A stretch of DNA of 64,000 nucleotides, taken from NCBI RefSeq assembly GCF_009017415.1, contig NC_092406.1, positions 5,518,001 through 5,582,000 of the forward strand. The letters run 5' to 3'. Each line of letters opens with the position of its first letter. The stretch's first letter is position 1. Shown here one piece after another: positions 43,363 to 55,822 of this stretch. The notes below the pieces were generated by a model that did no database searches, was not told where the DNA came from, and saw nothing but the letters and a program-made list of their open reading frames with translations. The stretch is from Aspergillus flavus. Lineage: Eukaryota; Ascomycota; Eurotiomycetes; Eurotiales; Aspergillaceae. Made by a program: the position numbers and the translations under genes.

Positions 43363-46300
43363 TCATCCTTTCATTGTCTGCAAGAAAGAGTCCAGGTTGT
43401 ATTCTTCTTGGTATTGACGATCGTCCCAGAGCTCGCCGAGATCGTCGAGCCAGCCCTTCTTGCCCTTTTCTTTGACTTCGCCGTCGATGTCGACCATGTC
43501 GACTTCGTTGCCCGCGGCGTTGTCGCTGGGCTTCTCGGCATTTTCGGCTGTTTCTCCGAGGTTGAATAGGTCTAGGAGCTGGTCTGTGTCCATGGTGTTT
43601 AGCCCTGCATTTTGTTGGTTGACCACCGTCGATGCCACGTCGATCTTGAAGCGTTGGAGGCTGTGGTAGACAGGTTAGTATATGTCGTGGGTCTATTAAA
43701 AATTCAAAATGGAAAGCAAACTTACTTCAGAATCTTCTCCTCCAAAGTACCCCTGGTGATCAATCGGTACACATTGACGACCTTCTTCTGACCGATACGA
43801 TGCGCACGGTCCATGGCCTGGATATCCTTCTGTGGGTTCCAGTCATGTTCGACGAAGATGACTGTGTCGGCACCTGTCAGGTTCAGACCGAGTCCACCAA
43901 CACTAGTTGTCAGAAGCAAGGCATCGTAACTGGGATCTGTATTGAACCGGTTGACAATGTCCTGACGTTTGGTGGCTTCCACACTACCGTCTAGACGGAG
44001 ATACTGAACCGAGGGTAGAAGCTTCTTAAGAACTTCGCTTTGCACGATGTCGAGCATTTCCTTCATCTGGCAGAAAATTAGGGCCCGGTGGGGACTCACG
44101 TAGCTTGCGCCAGTACCCAGGTCCCCTTCGCTTGGCGGGTCAACACCGATGCCACAGTCGAGGAGGAGGTCACGCAAAGCGCTTAGCTTAGGGGCATGTG
44201 CAACATCGCGGATGTAAGAATTCTTCGCATGAAGGTATTGCTGGACCTCGTCATACTGCTTATGCCCGTCTTTAACGACAAGCGCAGGAGAGTTGCAGAG
44301 GCGTCGCATGTACTGCAATGCTTGGAAGATGTGCTCTTTGTCGGACTTTTCTGAACTGCCCATCTTATTCGCCAACTGCTTCTGCTCCTTCTTTGTGAAG
44401 TCCTCGAAGAGTTTCTTCTGAAGTTCACTAGGATCACAATAGTAGTTCTGAATAATCTTTGGCGGTAGATCATTGAGAACTTCCTCCTTTAGACGACGGA
44501 GCAAGAATGGGAGCACCTGCTTGTGCAAGGCCTCAATCGCCAACGCACCAGCTTCTTGTTCCTTCGAGGACGATTTGCTGAAACGACTCGCTGCAATCGG
44601 CTTCGCGAAACGATCCAGGAAGACCTTTTCAGTACCGAGGAAGCCAGGCATCAGGAAGTCAAAGAGGGACCACAACTCCAACACGTTGTTTTGAATGGGG
44701 GTACCGGAAAGAATCAAGCGGTGATTGCTTGCGACACGCTTAACAGCCAGGGTCACCTTGGCCTTGGGATTTTTGATAAGATGTCCCTCGTCCAAGACGC
44801 AGTAGTTCCAGTTCAGTGGAGTTATAACATCGCTGTCATTTCGGCAAATGTCGTATGAGGTGATAACAATGTCAGCATCGCCAAGGGAACCTTTCAACCG
44901 CGCACGTTCTACTGGAGGTCCAACGTACGCAACACACTTAAGGAACGGGGCGTATTGCTTGATTTCTTGTTGCCAGTGTCCAGAGAGCGACGGGGGACAG
45001 ACGATTAAGGACGGAAGCTTTCTAACCTCGGGCGCTTGGGTCCGCGCAAACTCTTCGGCTCGCAAATGATGATCACTGGCGACGATGCAAATAGTTTGAA
45101 GAGTCTTGCCGAGACCCATGTCATCACAAAGAATGCCATGCAAATTATAGCGGTTAAGGAAAGCAAGCCAGTTGACACCCTCTTGTTGATAAGGTCTAAG
45201 CTCCGCCTTAATTGCCACTGGTAAGGTGAACTCCTCCACCTTCCGGACATCCAACATTTGAGACATGAATTTCCTTTCCCTCTCTCGTCCTTTGAGCAAT
45301 TCCTCGGAGAGACCAGGAGGATCCGGGATGCCAGCTTCTAGGGGAACAAGCTTGACTAGAGTTGCAAATGACGTTGTGGCTAGCAACCTGACATCGTTAT
45401 CAGAATCGCTCATGCGGCCTAGGACGGGGACGACAAGGAAGATGACATAGGGCAGAATTCCATCTTCCATCACATGGATAAGATGGTAAATGCATTCTAC
45501 AGCTCCCTGGCGGTGGTGCACATCCAGGCCATTGTTGATGGTAGGCAGTACTTTCTCGACTAGCATGGTCATGCCTTCCACCGTGATAACACTGCAGACA
45601 GTTGCGAAGCACTTGGCAGCCGCATACCGAATCACAGACAGTCTACATTGCAGTGCTTTGACAATCAGGGGCATGAGACTGACAACCCAAGGATGAAGAC
45701 CAGGATGGAACTTGGGTAATAAGGCACGTAGTGTGGACAAACCATCCACGACTTCTTGACCAAGCTCATTGTCAGGGTTGTGAATATCCGCAGGAAGCTC
45801 ATTGGCGAGGGCATCTGTAAGCGGCCGCTCAACCAGAGATGCCAGGTTGGGAACTTTCTCTAGAAGTGCTGGGCCGAACTTGACAGCCAGTTGCTCCAAG
45901 GCTTCTTTAGCACCGCGACGCATAATTCTGGCTTCCTTTGCTTCCCTTTCAAATTTCGCTGCATCCGGATGGTCACGGCGGTCTTCTTCTTTGCGGAGGG
46001 ATAGAATCGATTTCTCCAGTCCGGCATTGTGGTGGAATTCCGGAGTCTCGGACGTATCGACACAGCAGTATTTCACCAAATTACCGATTACCTTATCGAC
46101 AGGGCCTCGCTTGGTAGCGGTAGTATAGTACTCCACCAGAGTGACAACTGCAGTAGCAGAGCGTTGTTGGAGTTCTGCATTCTCTTCCTTCTTAATACTA
46201 TCCATCATTCCCTTAATAATGTGACTCGGTTTCTTAGGGATGTTATGCATGGCAACTAGAGCACCCGCTGCGGCAGCGAGGATACGCAGGTCCCTTGCCT

Positions 46301-49249
46301 CACGGACGCTTCTAGCTTCATTAATTGCACTCTCTGCAGTTGCCCTTGTGTCATTCAGAACCTGAAGAGCTGTAATGCGCTGAGCGGGTGCCAGACCCTT
46401 CTTCAGGCGCTCGAAATCGGGTCCAACGACCTTTTCGGCGTCCGCCAGCGAGAAGGCGCTCGGGCCAGCCTCGGCTTCACCTTGAACAATAACAGCCAGC
46501 ACGGGCAATCTCGAACCAGGAACATGAGCGTGGTCCCGGAAGGCATTTAGCAAAGAGTGGCATTGTGCACGTGCAACATGAAGATAGCATGCTATATCGC
46601 CGTACCATGATGGACGGTCCCCTTCGATAATTGGGCGCAACTGTTCACACAGTACAGAAGCATACGGGCTGTCAGACCCTTGGATCCTGGCATATTCCTC
46701 TATAATCATAGCAGTTGCAAGTTGGGAAGTGGATGCTGAGTGCTTCAGACCGTGCAGAATAGGCTGCCACAGGCTTGGAAGTCCGTTCTTATCCCAAAAA
46801 GAGAGCAGTTGACCAAGAGCCTTTGCAGCATGGATCTTAGACCGCAGCATGGTGTCCGCGCCTACCAAGTCAATATCACCTTGTAGCATATGGCCATCAA
46901 CATTGTGAGCTGAAGGCGGGGGCACTTCTTTCTTCTCTGCTTTGCGACCCCTCTTCTTGGTCGCATCAGAGGTATTGTTGAAAGCACTTGGCGAGGACTT
47001 TGCTGGTGCCGCTGCGCTCATTGGGAACGGTACACCAGACGGCTTGATGAAGAGGGATGCATTCATCGGGATGGGGTAGCGAGGAACGCCGAAAGGAGCC
47101 ATACTTAAGGTAATGAGAGGTTGGATGTGAGACAGCAGTTCGGCTTCGGATTTGAAGGACCCATGCTTGTCGAGAGCTTTGAGCAGTTCTGACCAGACTT
47201 GGAGAGACAACTTCAGAACAGTCTCGTTCCGCTCCACCAGCAAATTCTGGAAAATCAGACGGAGCGCCTTGCCATTGACCCATTCATTGGTGCCATCTCC
47301 TTCTAGCTGCAAGAATGTCATAAGAGCCCGAAGAACGGCCGAGCGCACGCTAGTGATTGTATGTCGCAGGAAAGGATAGAGGCGTGGAACAAGGTTGCCA
47401 AACGACGATTCGGGGTCCACAGCTGCATTCGCTTTCATAGCATCGAGAACTTCACGGAACGTGCAGAGCTTCGCTAGAAGGTCCATCACCGATCCAGTGC
47501 TGGCGCTGAGGTCATCTTGCAGATTAGAAAGGCATTCCCAAACGATGTTCATCAAGATGCCGAGCGTGTTCTGGCGAGAGGTCACGAATTCCTCTGCGAT
47601 GGGAACAAGAGTTGCCGCACTCACTGCACGCACATCGTCGTCGTAATCGCCCAGGCCCTTCATGACTGCCTCCAGGACACCGTCCATGAGCTTTGCATCC
47701 TTGACGAGCAAGTCTTTTCGGACAGCCACCAAATACCTGAGACCGATCATACCGCCATGGCAAACTTCCCAAATAGGGCGTTCTAGTCCTAGGTCATTTT
47801 GCATGATGATCCGGTATAGGCATCTATAGACGGCAATGACGGAACGGGATGGGAGCTGAGACAGGAGAGCACCTAACGTTTGACCTACAGTCTCTCGAAT
47901 AGGAGCCACAACGTTGTCAGAGATGTAGTCGCCGAAACGGTCGAGCATGAGGACGCAAATAAGGCGACAAGCAAGATCATCCAACCATTTACGATTCAAG
48001 GTGTCATTTTCAGATCTGCTCTTCCCTCGCAAGCGCCCGGCACCGGCACCTTGAACGCGAATGACCTCTCGGAGGGCCATTGCAGCTCCATGTCGAACTT
48101 CCCAATTTGGATCAAACAGATCGACCATGAGAAAATCACACATTGGTTCATAGGGCCATGCGATGCTGGGGCCTTCGTCGGAGGACTCAGGCTGAATCAG
48201 AGGTTTTTCTGGAGCGGCCTCTCCTTTGAACTCAGAGACGATTTTTGAGTCATCATCGCCAGATGGTCGTTCAAGAGAGAAGTAGTCTGACTTCGAATCG
48301 CCGTTCCGCTCTTCTCCGTTCTCTGCTTTTATAGGGTGCGGAGTCGTTACCGACGGTGTCGTGACGTCGGACGTCTTCCGCGCAGAGAGATCGACGACGC
48401 GCACTTTATTCGCACCCATCTTCGCACTCTGTTTGTTTTTTCGTTTCAGCTGATTCAGTTGCCGCTTGCTCAGTCCGGACTCCTCTCCGTTGGCAGGCTC
48501 ACTTGGTGTTGTCACAGGAGCAGAAAGTTGGTGACTGTTCTCACGGGAAACAGCCGCATGAGACGGATCCTCCTTAATAGCCGGAGTCTTCAAAGCTAAG
48601 TCAGTGTCATCGATCAGGTCGTCCTCGATATACTCCCCTGCAAGGCCCAATCGAGAGTTCAATGTTTTCTTCTGATGCTGCAATCGAGATATTGGATCCA
48701 TGGCGGCCAGGGAGTATTCATATTCTTTGCCGGCACTACCTAGTAGCCTTTTTCCGTACTTTAAGATCGACGTTAGATCTAGACTTTCTAACTGCAGGAG
48801 TTCATCCGAGGGAGATAATTGCGCCTCTTCAGATTTGATTTCCACCGCAAGATCGTCCTCATCGTCAGCCTTTTTGATCCCTAAGCCATCCTCTTCATTT
48901 GGATCAAAAATATCGGCATTTGTGACAATGAGTCCGATCGCCTTGGCGGCAGCTGTTCTGGTATCCCATGATTTCGACTTGAGATACGGCAAGATGCGCC
49001 CCAGTAAGTTGAATAGTTCATCTGGATGTTGCTTCTGGACATCTCCCAACTGTTGAGCGGCAGTGTTCCGAATGAGAGGCGTGCTGCCCGTCTCAAGCAA
49101 ACTGTAAGCTTAGTTAGCATTGGCCAGCACGACAATGGTCCAAGTATAGTGAGACTCACGTGACCAGACGATCCAACCTGTCCCGAGATGGTTAGCGTGG
49201 GAAACTAAATATGACAGGGCTGGGCGGTTAAAACTTACCTGGAGGTCAT
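43363..49249 (-). CDS. mot1: Mot1/BTAF1, TBP-associated Swi2/Snf2 ATPase, 1900 aa (four exons)
   Basis: Removes TATA-binding protein from DNA using ATP and so redistributes TBP across promoters. Exons are 49249-49239 (11 bases), 49177-49160 (18 bases), 49101-43726 and 43660-43363. The two tiny exons rebuild the conserved N-terminus: Met-Thr-Ser-Arg-Leu-Asp-Arg-Leu-Val-Thr, joining LLETGSTPLIRNTAAQQL. Most of the first ~1250 residues are HEAT-like helical repeats that grip TBP. The C-terminal third is the Snf2 motor with DDMGLGKTLQTICIV (Walker A), VLDEGHLIKNP (DEGH box), LSGTPIQNN, TTSVGGLGLNLTGADTVIF and MDRAHRIGQKKVVNVYRLI. The last exon gives the acidic WLDDLGELWDDRQYQEEYNLD tail typical of the family. 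Length fits fungal Mot1. Confidence 0.96.
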
Positions 49250-50895
49250 GGCGGGCAATCACCTCTTCACAGAGAGGGTGGAGGGGAAGGGAAGGAAGGA
49301 TGATTGAGGTGTATTAAATAAACGATCAATCGTGAGTGAATAAAAAAAAAAATGAAAAAAATAAAAACAAAAAGAGAAGGAAGATGCCAAGCCCAAAGAG
49401 TTCCGATGACGCCTCAGATATTATAGGTAATGGGGATCCTTCCAGGTATGCAGAAGGTCTTAGTCAGGTAGGTAAGGAATGTAAAGTATACCGAACCGTT
49501 ACACCCACGTCACAGCCATTTGACGGATGGAACTAAAAGGGAAGACAGAGAGGGAAAAACAAATGTTGGACGATCGATCTGACAGAGTGGAGAATTAAGG
49601 TAAACCTGAAGAAAAACAAAAATAACAGAAACTAGACGAAGGGAGTTTCACACTATTAAGTCGATCATCTGTGAGGCCCAAAGGTATTAAGAAAATAAAG
49701 ACCATAAAGAAACTTTTGAGCATAAAGGCAGAATGGGGAAAAAATAATAATAATAAATATTAATCCCAAAAGTGGAGAGGGGGGAGAGGGAGAACGGGCA
49801 CGTCTGTTGTAGTAAAAAAGAGCCGATATTAAAGTATGGGCCGTCAAGCTCCCAGGAGGTAAAGTGGTAGGTATCAACAAGTCGTCCCGTCGTGCTTTCG
49901 TTTTCCCCCCTCGAGGTCACGCAGCCTGTTTATATCATTGGGGGCATCTTTGGCTGGGCGCGCCTACCCATGCTTGGGCCCTGTACTAACCCCGAACCGG
50001 CTTAGACGACCCACTTCCGTAAAGGTTTTCTGATGGTCACGTGACCCTCCCTGTGCCAACCTCACGATCGACGGCCGCGAAATTGCTGCCAATGTCCATC
50101 ATCATGATGAGACTCGCGGCCGAAGTGATCCGTGGGTTTTAGCTGCAGGTACCACTATATCCTTAATCCTACGACCGGACGGTCTCAAGTTAATCCCAGA
50201 TATCTACCACGGGAAATAATAGAGTATCCACCGAACTTTTCCTACGTACGGAGTAGTTCCTCCCATGAGTTCTACGTAAGCTGGTGGTCGATTTTCCCAA
50301 AACATGCCAAGAAATGCCAGATCGTCTCAACGTGAAGGAAGGGGATTCTTTGTCCACTCACACGTCGACCGAGAGACGGCCCTAATACAATTCCTTGTTC
50401 CGTGCGATAGCCTCCCACGCGGTGGTGACTCTTCAATGTCTGCCTCAGGCGATGACAAGTACACGTTGTTTGATTCTCCAATCAGACGGCATCTAATTTA
50501 GTTTATGTATATATTCTGCGGAGTACTTGGCACTTTGCCTGACATATTCACTTACACCCTCACCGTCGTAATGTTTCACCGCCACCTTTAAAATACGATA
50601 CTAGCGTAGGTCTTTTTGTTGCTATCTTCATTTTGGCAAATCGAGCTTACATATCAAAACAAGCAGTAGCAGCAAAAGCGATCATCGTGTCGTCCCGCAA
50701 CACCGGGTTGCAGTGATTCGCAGCATTACCAGCAGACATCACACACTGCAAGTATCGTCGAAACAGCGTGCATCAAGTAGACTTATCCATTTCTATACAC
50801 TGAGGGACTCCAAGTAGGAAACAACAACACGACATTGGTGGTGGTAGTAAAAACAACGAAAACAGAACCGCACCCCTAGTGTGCACAATATCCCC
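49250..50895. promoter_or_regulatory. Mot1 upstream region
   Basis: About 1.6 kb with no supported gene. It contains a purine-rich stretch near 49340-49380, the GGTCACGTGACC palindrome (listed separately), TACGGAGTA at 50247-50255 and CGGAGTAC near 50520. The right end holds the 3' untranslated region of NDUFS5. Confidence 0.5.
50035..50046. promoter_or_regulatory. GGTCACGTGACC palindrome (E-box type)
   Basis: A perfect 12-base palindrome with the CACGTG core, about 790 bases upstream of the Mot1 ATG. The extended core TCACGTGA is shared with the SF3b10/TAD1 promoter site at 8.2 kb. Confidence 0.5.
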
Positions 50896-51446
50896 TTAAG
50901 CCTTCGTCAGAAAAGCAGATGCCTCTTCTTCCTTCCCTAGCAGCCCCAAGCTGCGGATCTGCTCTGCCTTGGGCGCGTTCTCCCGGGGGTGTGCGGCTTC
51001 GGCCTTCCGGTAGGCGGCCTGCATCTTCATCGTTCGCAAAGCCTGGAGGTCCACAGATGTCAGAATATACCAGAACCGCGTACAAGATCAACAGGACATT
51101 CGACTGCGTCTTGAATTGACGGGCAAGGTGCCATTGTGCAAGGGCGAAACCCTACCTCTTTTCTGTGGTGCAGGCACTCGTAGTAATCCTCCAAAGCGGG
51201 CATACACTTCTTCTTGCCGGTCTCACCATCGCCGGCGTTGACGACGTAGCAGCCTAGGACTTCCTGCCAAAAGTTGTAGCAGCGGGAAGGACCTGTAGGA
51301 GAACGCAAGTATTAGCCGGGGAGGTCCATCGAAGAAACGTATCGCGACCGAGCACCACGAAGCCATAGCCAATTGTGATAGCAATTCCCCCCTCAAGCAC
51401 TAGACAAAGGACACATACCGCCATTGAGACCGAAACCCGAAGCCAT
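50896..51446 (-). CDS. NDUFS5: NADH:ubiquinone oxidoreductase 15-kDa subunit (NDUFS5-like), 103 aa (three exons)
   Basis: Accessory subunit of mitochondrial complex I on the intermembrane-space side. Exons are 51446-51419, 51292-51156 and 51042-50896. Spliced phases give MASGFGLNGGPSRCYNFW, then CYVVNAG, KKKCMPALEDYYECLHH and finally the basic AYRKAEAAHPRENAPKAEQI tail. Four Cys (in SRC, LGC, KKC, YEC) form the paired twin-Cys pattern that is oxidised through the Mia40 pathway, so no cleaved presequence is expected and none is seen. The gene is divergent from Sec39, with 213 bases between the two start codons. Confidence 0.93.
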
Positions 51447-51659
51447 TGTGTGTTTGGTGGTAGATTAGAGGAGGGGAAACGAGTGGGCACAGCGTGTAGG
51501 AGCGGAGGTCAGGATGCGATGAGGTTCTTCCGGTCGATTCGCCGCTTTCCGCCCAAGTTGGTCCGAGCGTCAGCGTTTGACGTCTTTAGTATTGCTCCCG
51601 ACCACATCACCCTCTTTATTTTCCCTCATTCCCCGGCGAGAGTGCCGCTGATTGACACC

Positions 51660-54541
51660 ATGGCGAATCCTGGTCGGCTATCCGGTGCTCATGCGATTCT
51701 TCTAGCCACCCACCTCTGTGTTACTGGGAATGTTTCCCGTTTACCACAGCTACAAGCCCAATTTCCAGGCTACCTTCCTTTTGAACGGGTACTTCGCATC
51801 ATCTTGACCTTCCTGCCGGAAAGCACAGCGCCCCAGTCTTACACGTCAGTACTTCAAGAGCTCTTAGATGGCCCTCCATCGCAAACAGACGACGACGATA
51901 TCGATGTTTCCCCAGTCGACAAGTTCTCTGAATCTGCTGCCAAGAAACGTGTACGGACGCTTCGTTTACTACCACTCAAGTACCACGACGACGAAGATAG
52001 TCAAGACCCAACCGACCTATTAACTCAATTCCTCATACATCGGGCATACCGTATAGATTTGGAGACTGCCCTCCAACCTCTTATACTTGAACTTCTTTTA
52101 CCGTTCTACCAGCGCCTACCGACTGTGCGCACATGGTTAATCTCTAGCTTGCTACCGCTACTCCGACTCAACTACGAATACTATCCCAGTCAGGATGAGA
52201 CATTCTCTCTGGATGTTCTAGAGTCGATGGACAGCCACACCGCGATCAATGTACTTCTTTCGATGACGGGCGCTCAGAAGAACAGCATGGATTTAGTGAA
52301 CAACTTACGCGGTCTACTTGGCCCGTGGATGTACGGGAGCAACCGCTCGAAAAGACGTAGACTCAACAAGGCTGCGGAGGCCAATTCCATTTCTCTTCCT
52401 CAACTTAACACCCAACAGCAAAGTAATAATATCTCTGGATGGCAATACGTCAACGAATGGCTGCTGGCGCGAAGCCTGGTAGATTATGAGAGCACTGTGA
52501 ATGCCTTCCTTAATTGGGATGGTCCAGAGGATGCGGACCTTGGGGGCTTTGAGGAAGGAAACCAAAAATATGATCACGATGTGTCGAAGGACCTGAATCT
52601 CCGATATGGTCAATCAGGACTTGCCGTTATATATACAACATCCGATACAAGCAAGTCTTGTTTGGAGGGCTCAATCAAGGTTCTTACGCGAGTTGCCAAG
52701 TTGTTGAGTCTTGAGGATCAGTTGTTCACCTCGCCTAACAGCTCAGTACTTCCTTCAGTGACGTTTGATGCATCTCAGATCTCTTCGTCATCGAGAGTGT
52801 CCCTTCTGCAGAACGCTTTGTTGGCGGCATCGAACCCACTAACATGCCCATCCGCTTCCTCTATATCGTTCCTCAGCGCCATCCTCCTCTCCATCAAGAC
52901 ATTGGCCGAACTCGGACATTCTGTTACATGCAGAACAGCTGCCAACATCTGCCTTCATAGTAACCAGGATACGCAACTACATGAATTGCGAAACATTGTG
53001 TCTTCTATTGTAAGACAAACAAAATTAAGCCATGACTGGCGGGACGTTCGCGAGCAGATTCTCTGGCTGCAACATTGGGGCTCTGACAAAACGGAAGGGA
53101 ATGAAAGTAATTCACCCTGTCATGGCCTTTTTTGGAGGATCTCACGAGATGTCGTGGAGGCAGAAATCTTGAAGGCATTGCTAGAGATCAAAGGTGAGCA
53201 AACACTATCCCAACTTTCATATTGTGGAGACTAATGAGTGTAGAATTCAACTTGGCTATTGATATCTATATAAATTCCAAAACTAGCCTTAGCTCAGCCC
53301 AAGTTGAAGAAGCCGTCAAAGAGGCCATCTTCACAACATATGACAACGCTAGCAATGGAAACAGAACTAGAGGAGGCATGAAGCAAGCATACGACATGTA
53401 AGTTGTGGTACAAATGAACATCAGATCGACCCAGGAGCTAACTATTATCCGTAGCTTGCAAGCCTTTCAACCACACTTCCCGGGATCTGTCTCCTTCAAA
53501 GAGATTCGTGCCCTCATATCAGCAACCCATGGTCTATCTTTCTACTCCCTCACTTTGCAACACGGTGTTCCTTTTCAACCCGTCAGTATCCGTGTGCATC
53601 CCGATCCCCTTTCCTTAATCGAGAAGGTACTTGATCAAAACTCAAAAGCCTACACGAGAGTGGATGATCTTCTCGCAATTGGAAGAAATTTGGTTGCGGC
53701 TGGTTTTTCTTCGCACCTTTCCGATAGCAACAACCTAGACCTTCCATCTACTTCCGAGGAGGATGCCGTTATCACAGCCGAGCGACGTATTATGTCGCTC
53801 GCAATTTCGTCGGCTCTCTCGTCCAACGATTTCGGCACCGCATATTCTTACATCCTCACGCGTCTCACTCCTCCATCTCTCTTATCCACATCATCACCCC
53901 TTACAAACCCGGCCGTAAGGGATGACATCTCCTGGCGTGCTGTCTACAACGCCGGCCGGTACCGTGACCCTGCGCTGTCCTCATCTTCCAACCTCCAAGC
54001 CCAAATAACCCAACTTTCCCAACGAATGGAACTTCTTTCTCTTGCCTTGATCCTCGTCCCCTCTCCCGACCCACTCCCTGAGATCCTTGGCGCCTGGCGA
54101 CGGTGCGACGAGGAGATGAACGGCCTTCGCACACGAGAAGCCGAAGAGGAAGAACTATGGGACACCAAAGGAGACAACCTCTCATCTGTCCCTGGCGGCT
54201 TTGGACCAACAGACAGCGAACAGGACGCATATGAAACAAAGAAACAACATGCCAGACGTGCTCGAGCCCATAACGACCGTCTTAACGCCGAAGAAGCCCC
54301 CATGGGCCTTTTCGAAGTTGCCCGAGGCGCCGCGCTAGCCCTCCACAAGAACGCCTTCCCACTCAGCGGCGGTACCGCTGCCACCGACCAACAACCGAAG
54401 CCTTCATCTCACGCTCACGGACCCAGCGAGGACTCAGCAGAAGAGAGGGTGCGTAAGCGAGATGTGGTCAGTAATATGGTGACAGGCGGATTAGTCAGTG
54501 GTATCGGATGGGTGTTAGGTGCTCAACCGGTGAATCGCTAG
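51660..54541 (+). CDS. sec39: Sec39, Dsl1 tethering complex subunit, 924 aa (three exons)
   Basis: Part of the Dsl1 complex that captures COPI vesicles at the ER in retrograde Golgi-to-ER traffic. Exons are 51660-53193, 53244-53397 and 53455-54541. Both introns are short and the second has a CTAAC branch point. The protein is almost entirely helical, with an N-terminal AHAILLATHLCVTGNVSRL segment, the long alpha-solenoid typical of the Sec39 domain (PF08314), and a charged, Pro/Ser-rich C-terminal tail. It has no membrane span or signal peptide. The start MANPGRLSG was chosen for its good context (caccATGGcg) and agreement with the family N-terminus. The frame stays open upstream to an in-frame ATG at 51519, which would add a basic N-terminal extension. 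Confidence 0.86.
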
Positions 54542-55822
54542 ACCGTACACACCCGGATTTTCATGATGAGTATGATGATGGTTTTTCTGGCGGATCTTTC
54601 AATAATGATTCCATTATGTGATATCCTGTACAAGCGGCTTTGCGCGGTGTTTCTAGCAATATTGTCTTAATTAGCAAAATACATATCATCCATATAATAC
54701 AAACACAAATCCATTAAGAAATGGCGCTTGAAAAGTGACGCGGTTGGCATGTGGTTTGGAGCCATATATATTTTATACTGGAACTGCTTACATTCTATAT
54801 GTTCCCGCCAAAGTGACGAACCAAAACAACTTAGGAGTAGATCTTACGTCAGACTTAGTCTTGGAAATGCAGGTGATCATGGCCTCTCTTTTTTTTTTTT
54901 TTTTTTTTTTTTTTCGGGGGTTATTATTGTATTATTCGTAATACGAGAGTTAGATATACGCACTAAGCCCCATTCTGACTCGATTGTTCTGTGGAAATTA
55001 TTGACCCTCTGTTCATAACAGACCTTGATTTTGGTGTATTCTTGGCTAGAATATCTGAGGCAAAGGAAGTCCCGGTATAGTATATATATATATATATATA
55101 TATATATTAGGTGTCTACTTGGTGTGGCGTGTGGAAGCTTTACTGACATGACTCCTGAAAAGGAAATAAACAGTTAAAAAAAAATGCTGATGATATTCTG
55201 CGCTACTTCCTGTATGCAGTGTGATCTGCCGATATACAGAGGATCTTTTCCATCTCACAGTTGCTATGCTCTTGGATGATAGAATCAAAACAAACCAATG
55301 ACAAGCTTATACAATATGTATGTGCCGAAGAAGGGATGAGGCTCAGAGAAAATACGAGATGGTATGAAAATAAAGACGAAAACACCTAAATAACAAGTTC
55401 TCCCACTTGTGTCGCAAGCGAAGCAGCAATAAAACAAGGGATGAAACCGGGAAGCGTCAGCACCGCTGGCCGCTGACACTTTTTGTGCAAAGAAGACCTC
55501 GGCTGGCGACAAAAACCGAGATCGAGAGGGCGGATACAGCTGTCCGTGATGGATCAGCAACGATAAAGGAAAGACATGCATGATCAGATAAAAATCAATC
55601 CCAACTCCATGAGTCCAGTAACGATAGACGTTGCAATGCGGCAAATGAGCGTCGTCATAATCACAAATCGTATGCTTTTGACAACCTGGTCAACCAACGG
55701 CCAGCCACTGGTAAGCGTAAGAAGGGACCGTAAAGATGCGATATATTATGATGGAGAGTAGCAATTCGATGCATGGAGGGAGGGGTGTTGCAAAGGAATG
55801 AGTGGTGCTGCGGAGAGAAAGT
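54542..55822. other. Convergent 3' regions with microsatellites
   Basis: No gene. It contains a T-run of 26 bases (54889-54914) and a (TA)13 tract (55081-55107). These should be length-variable between strains. The remainder is the 3' flank of Sec39 and Mkk2. Confidence 0.6.
55081..55107. repeat. (TA)n microsatellite
   Basis: Thirteen uninterrupted TA units followed by TTAG, in the non-coding interval between the Sec39 and Mkk2 3' ends. Confidence 0.9.
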
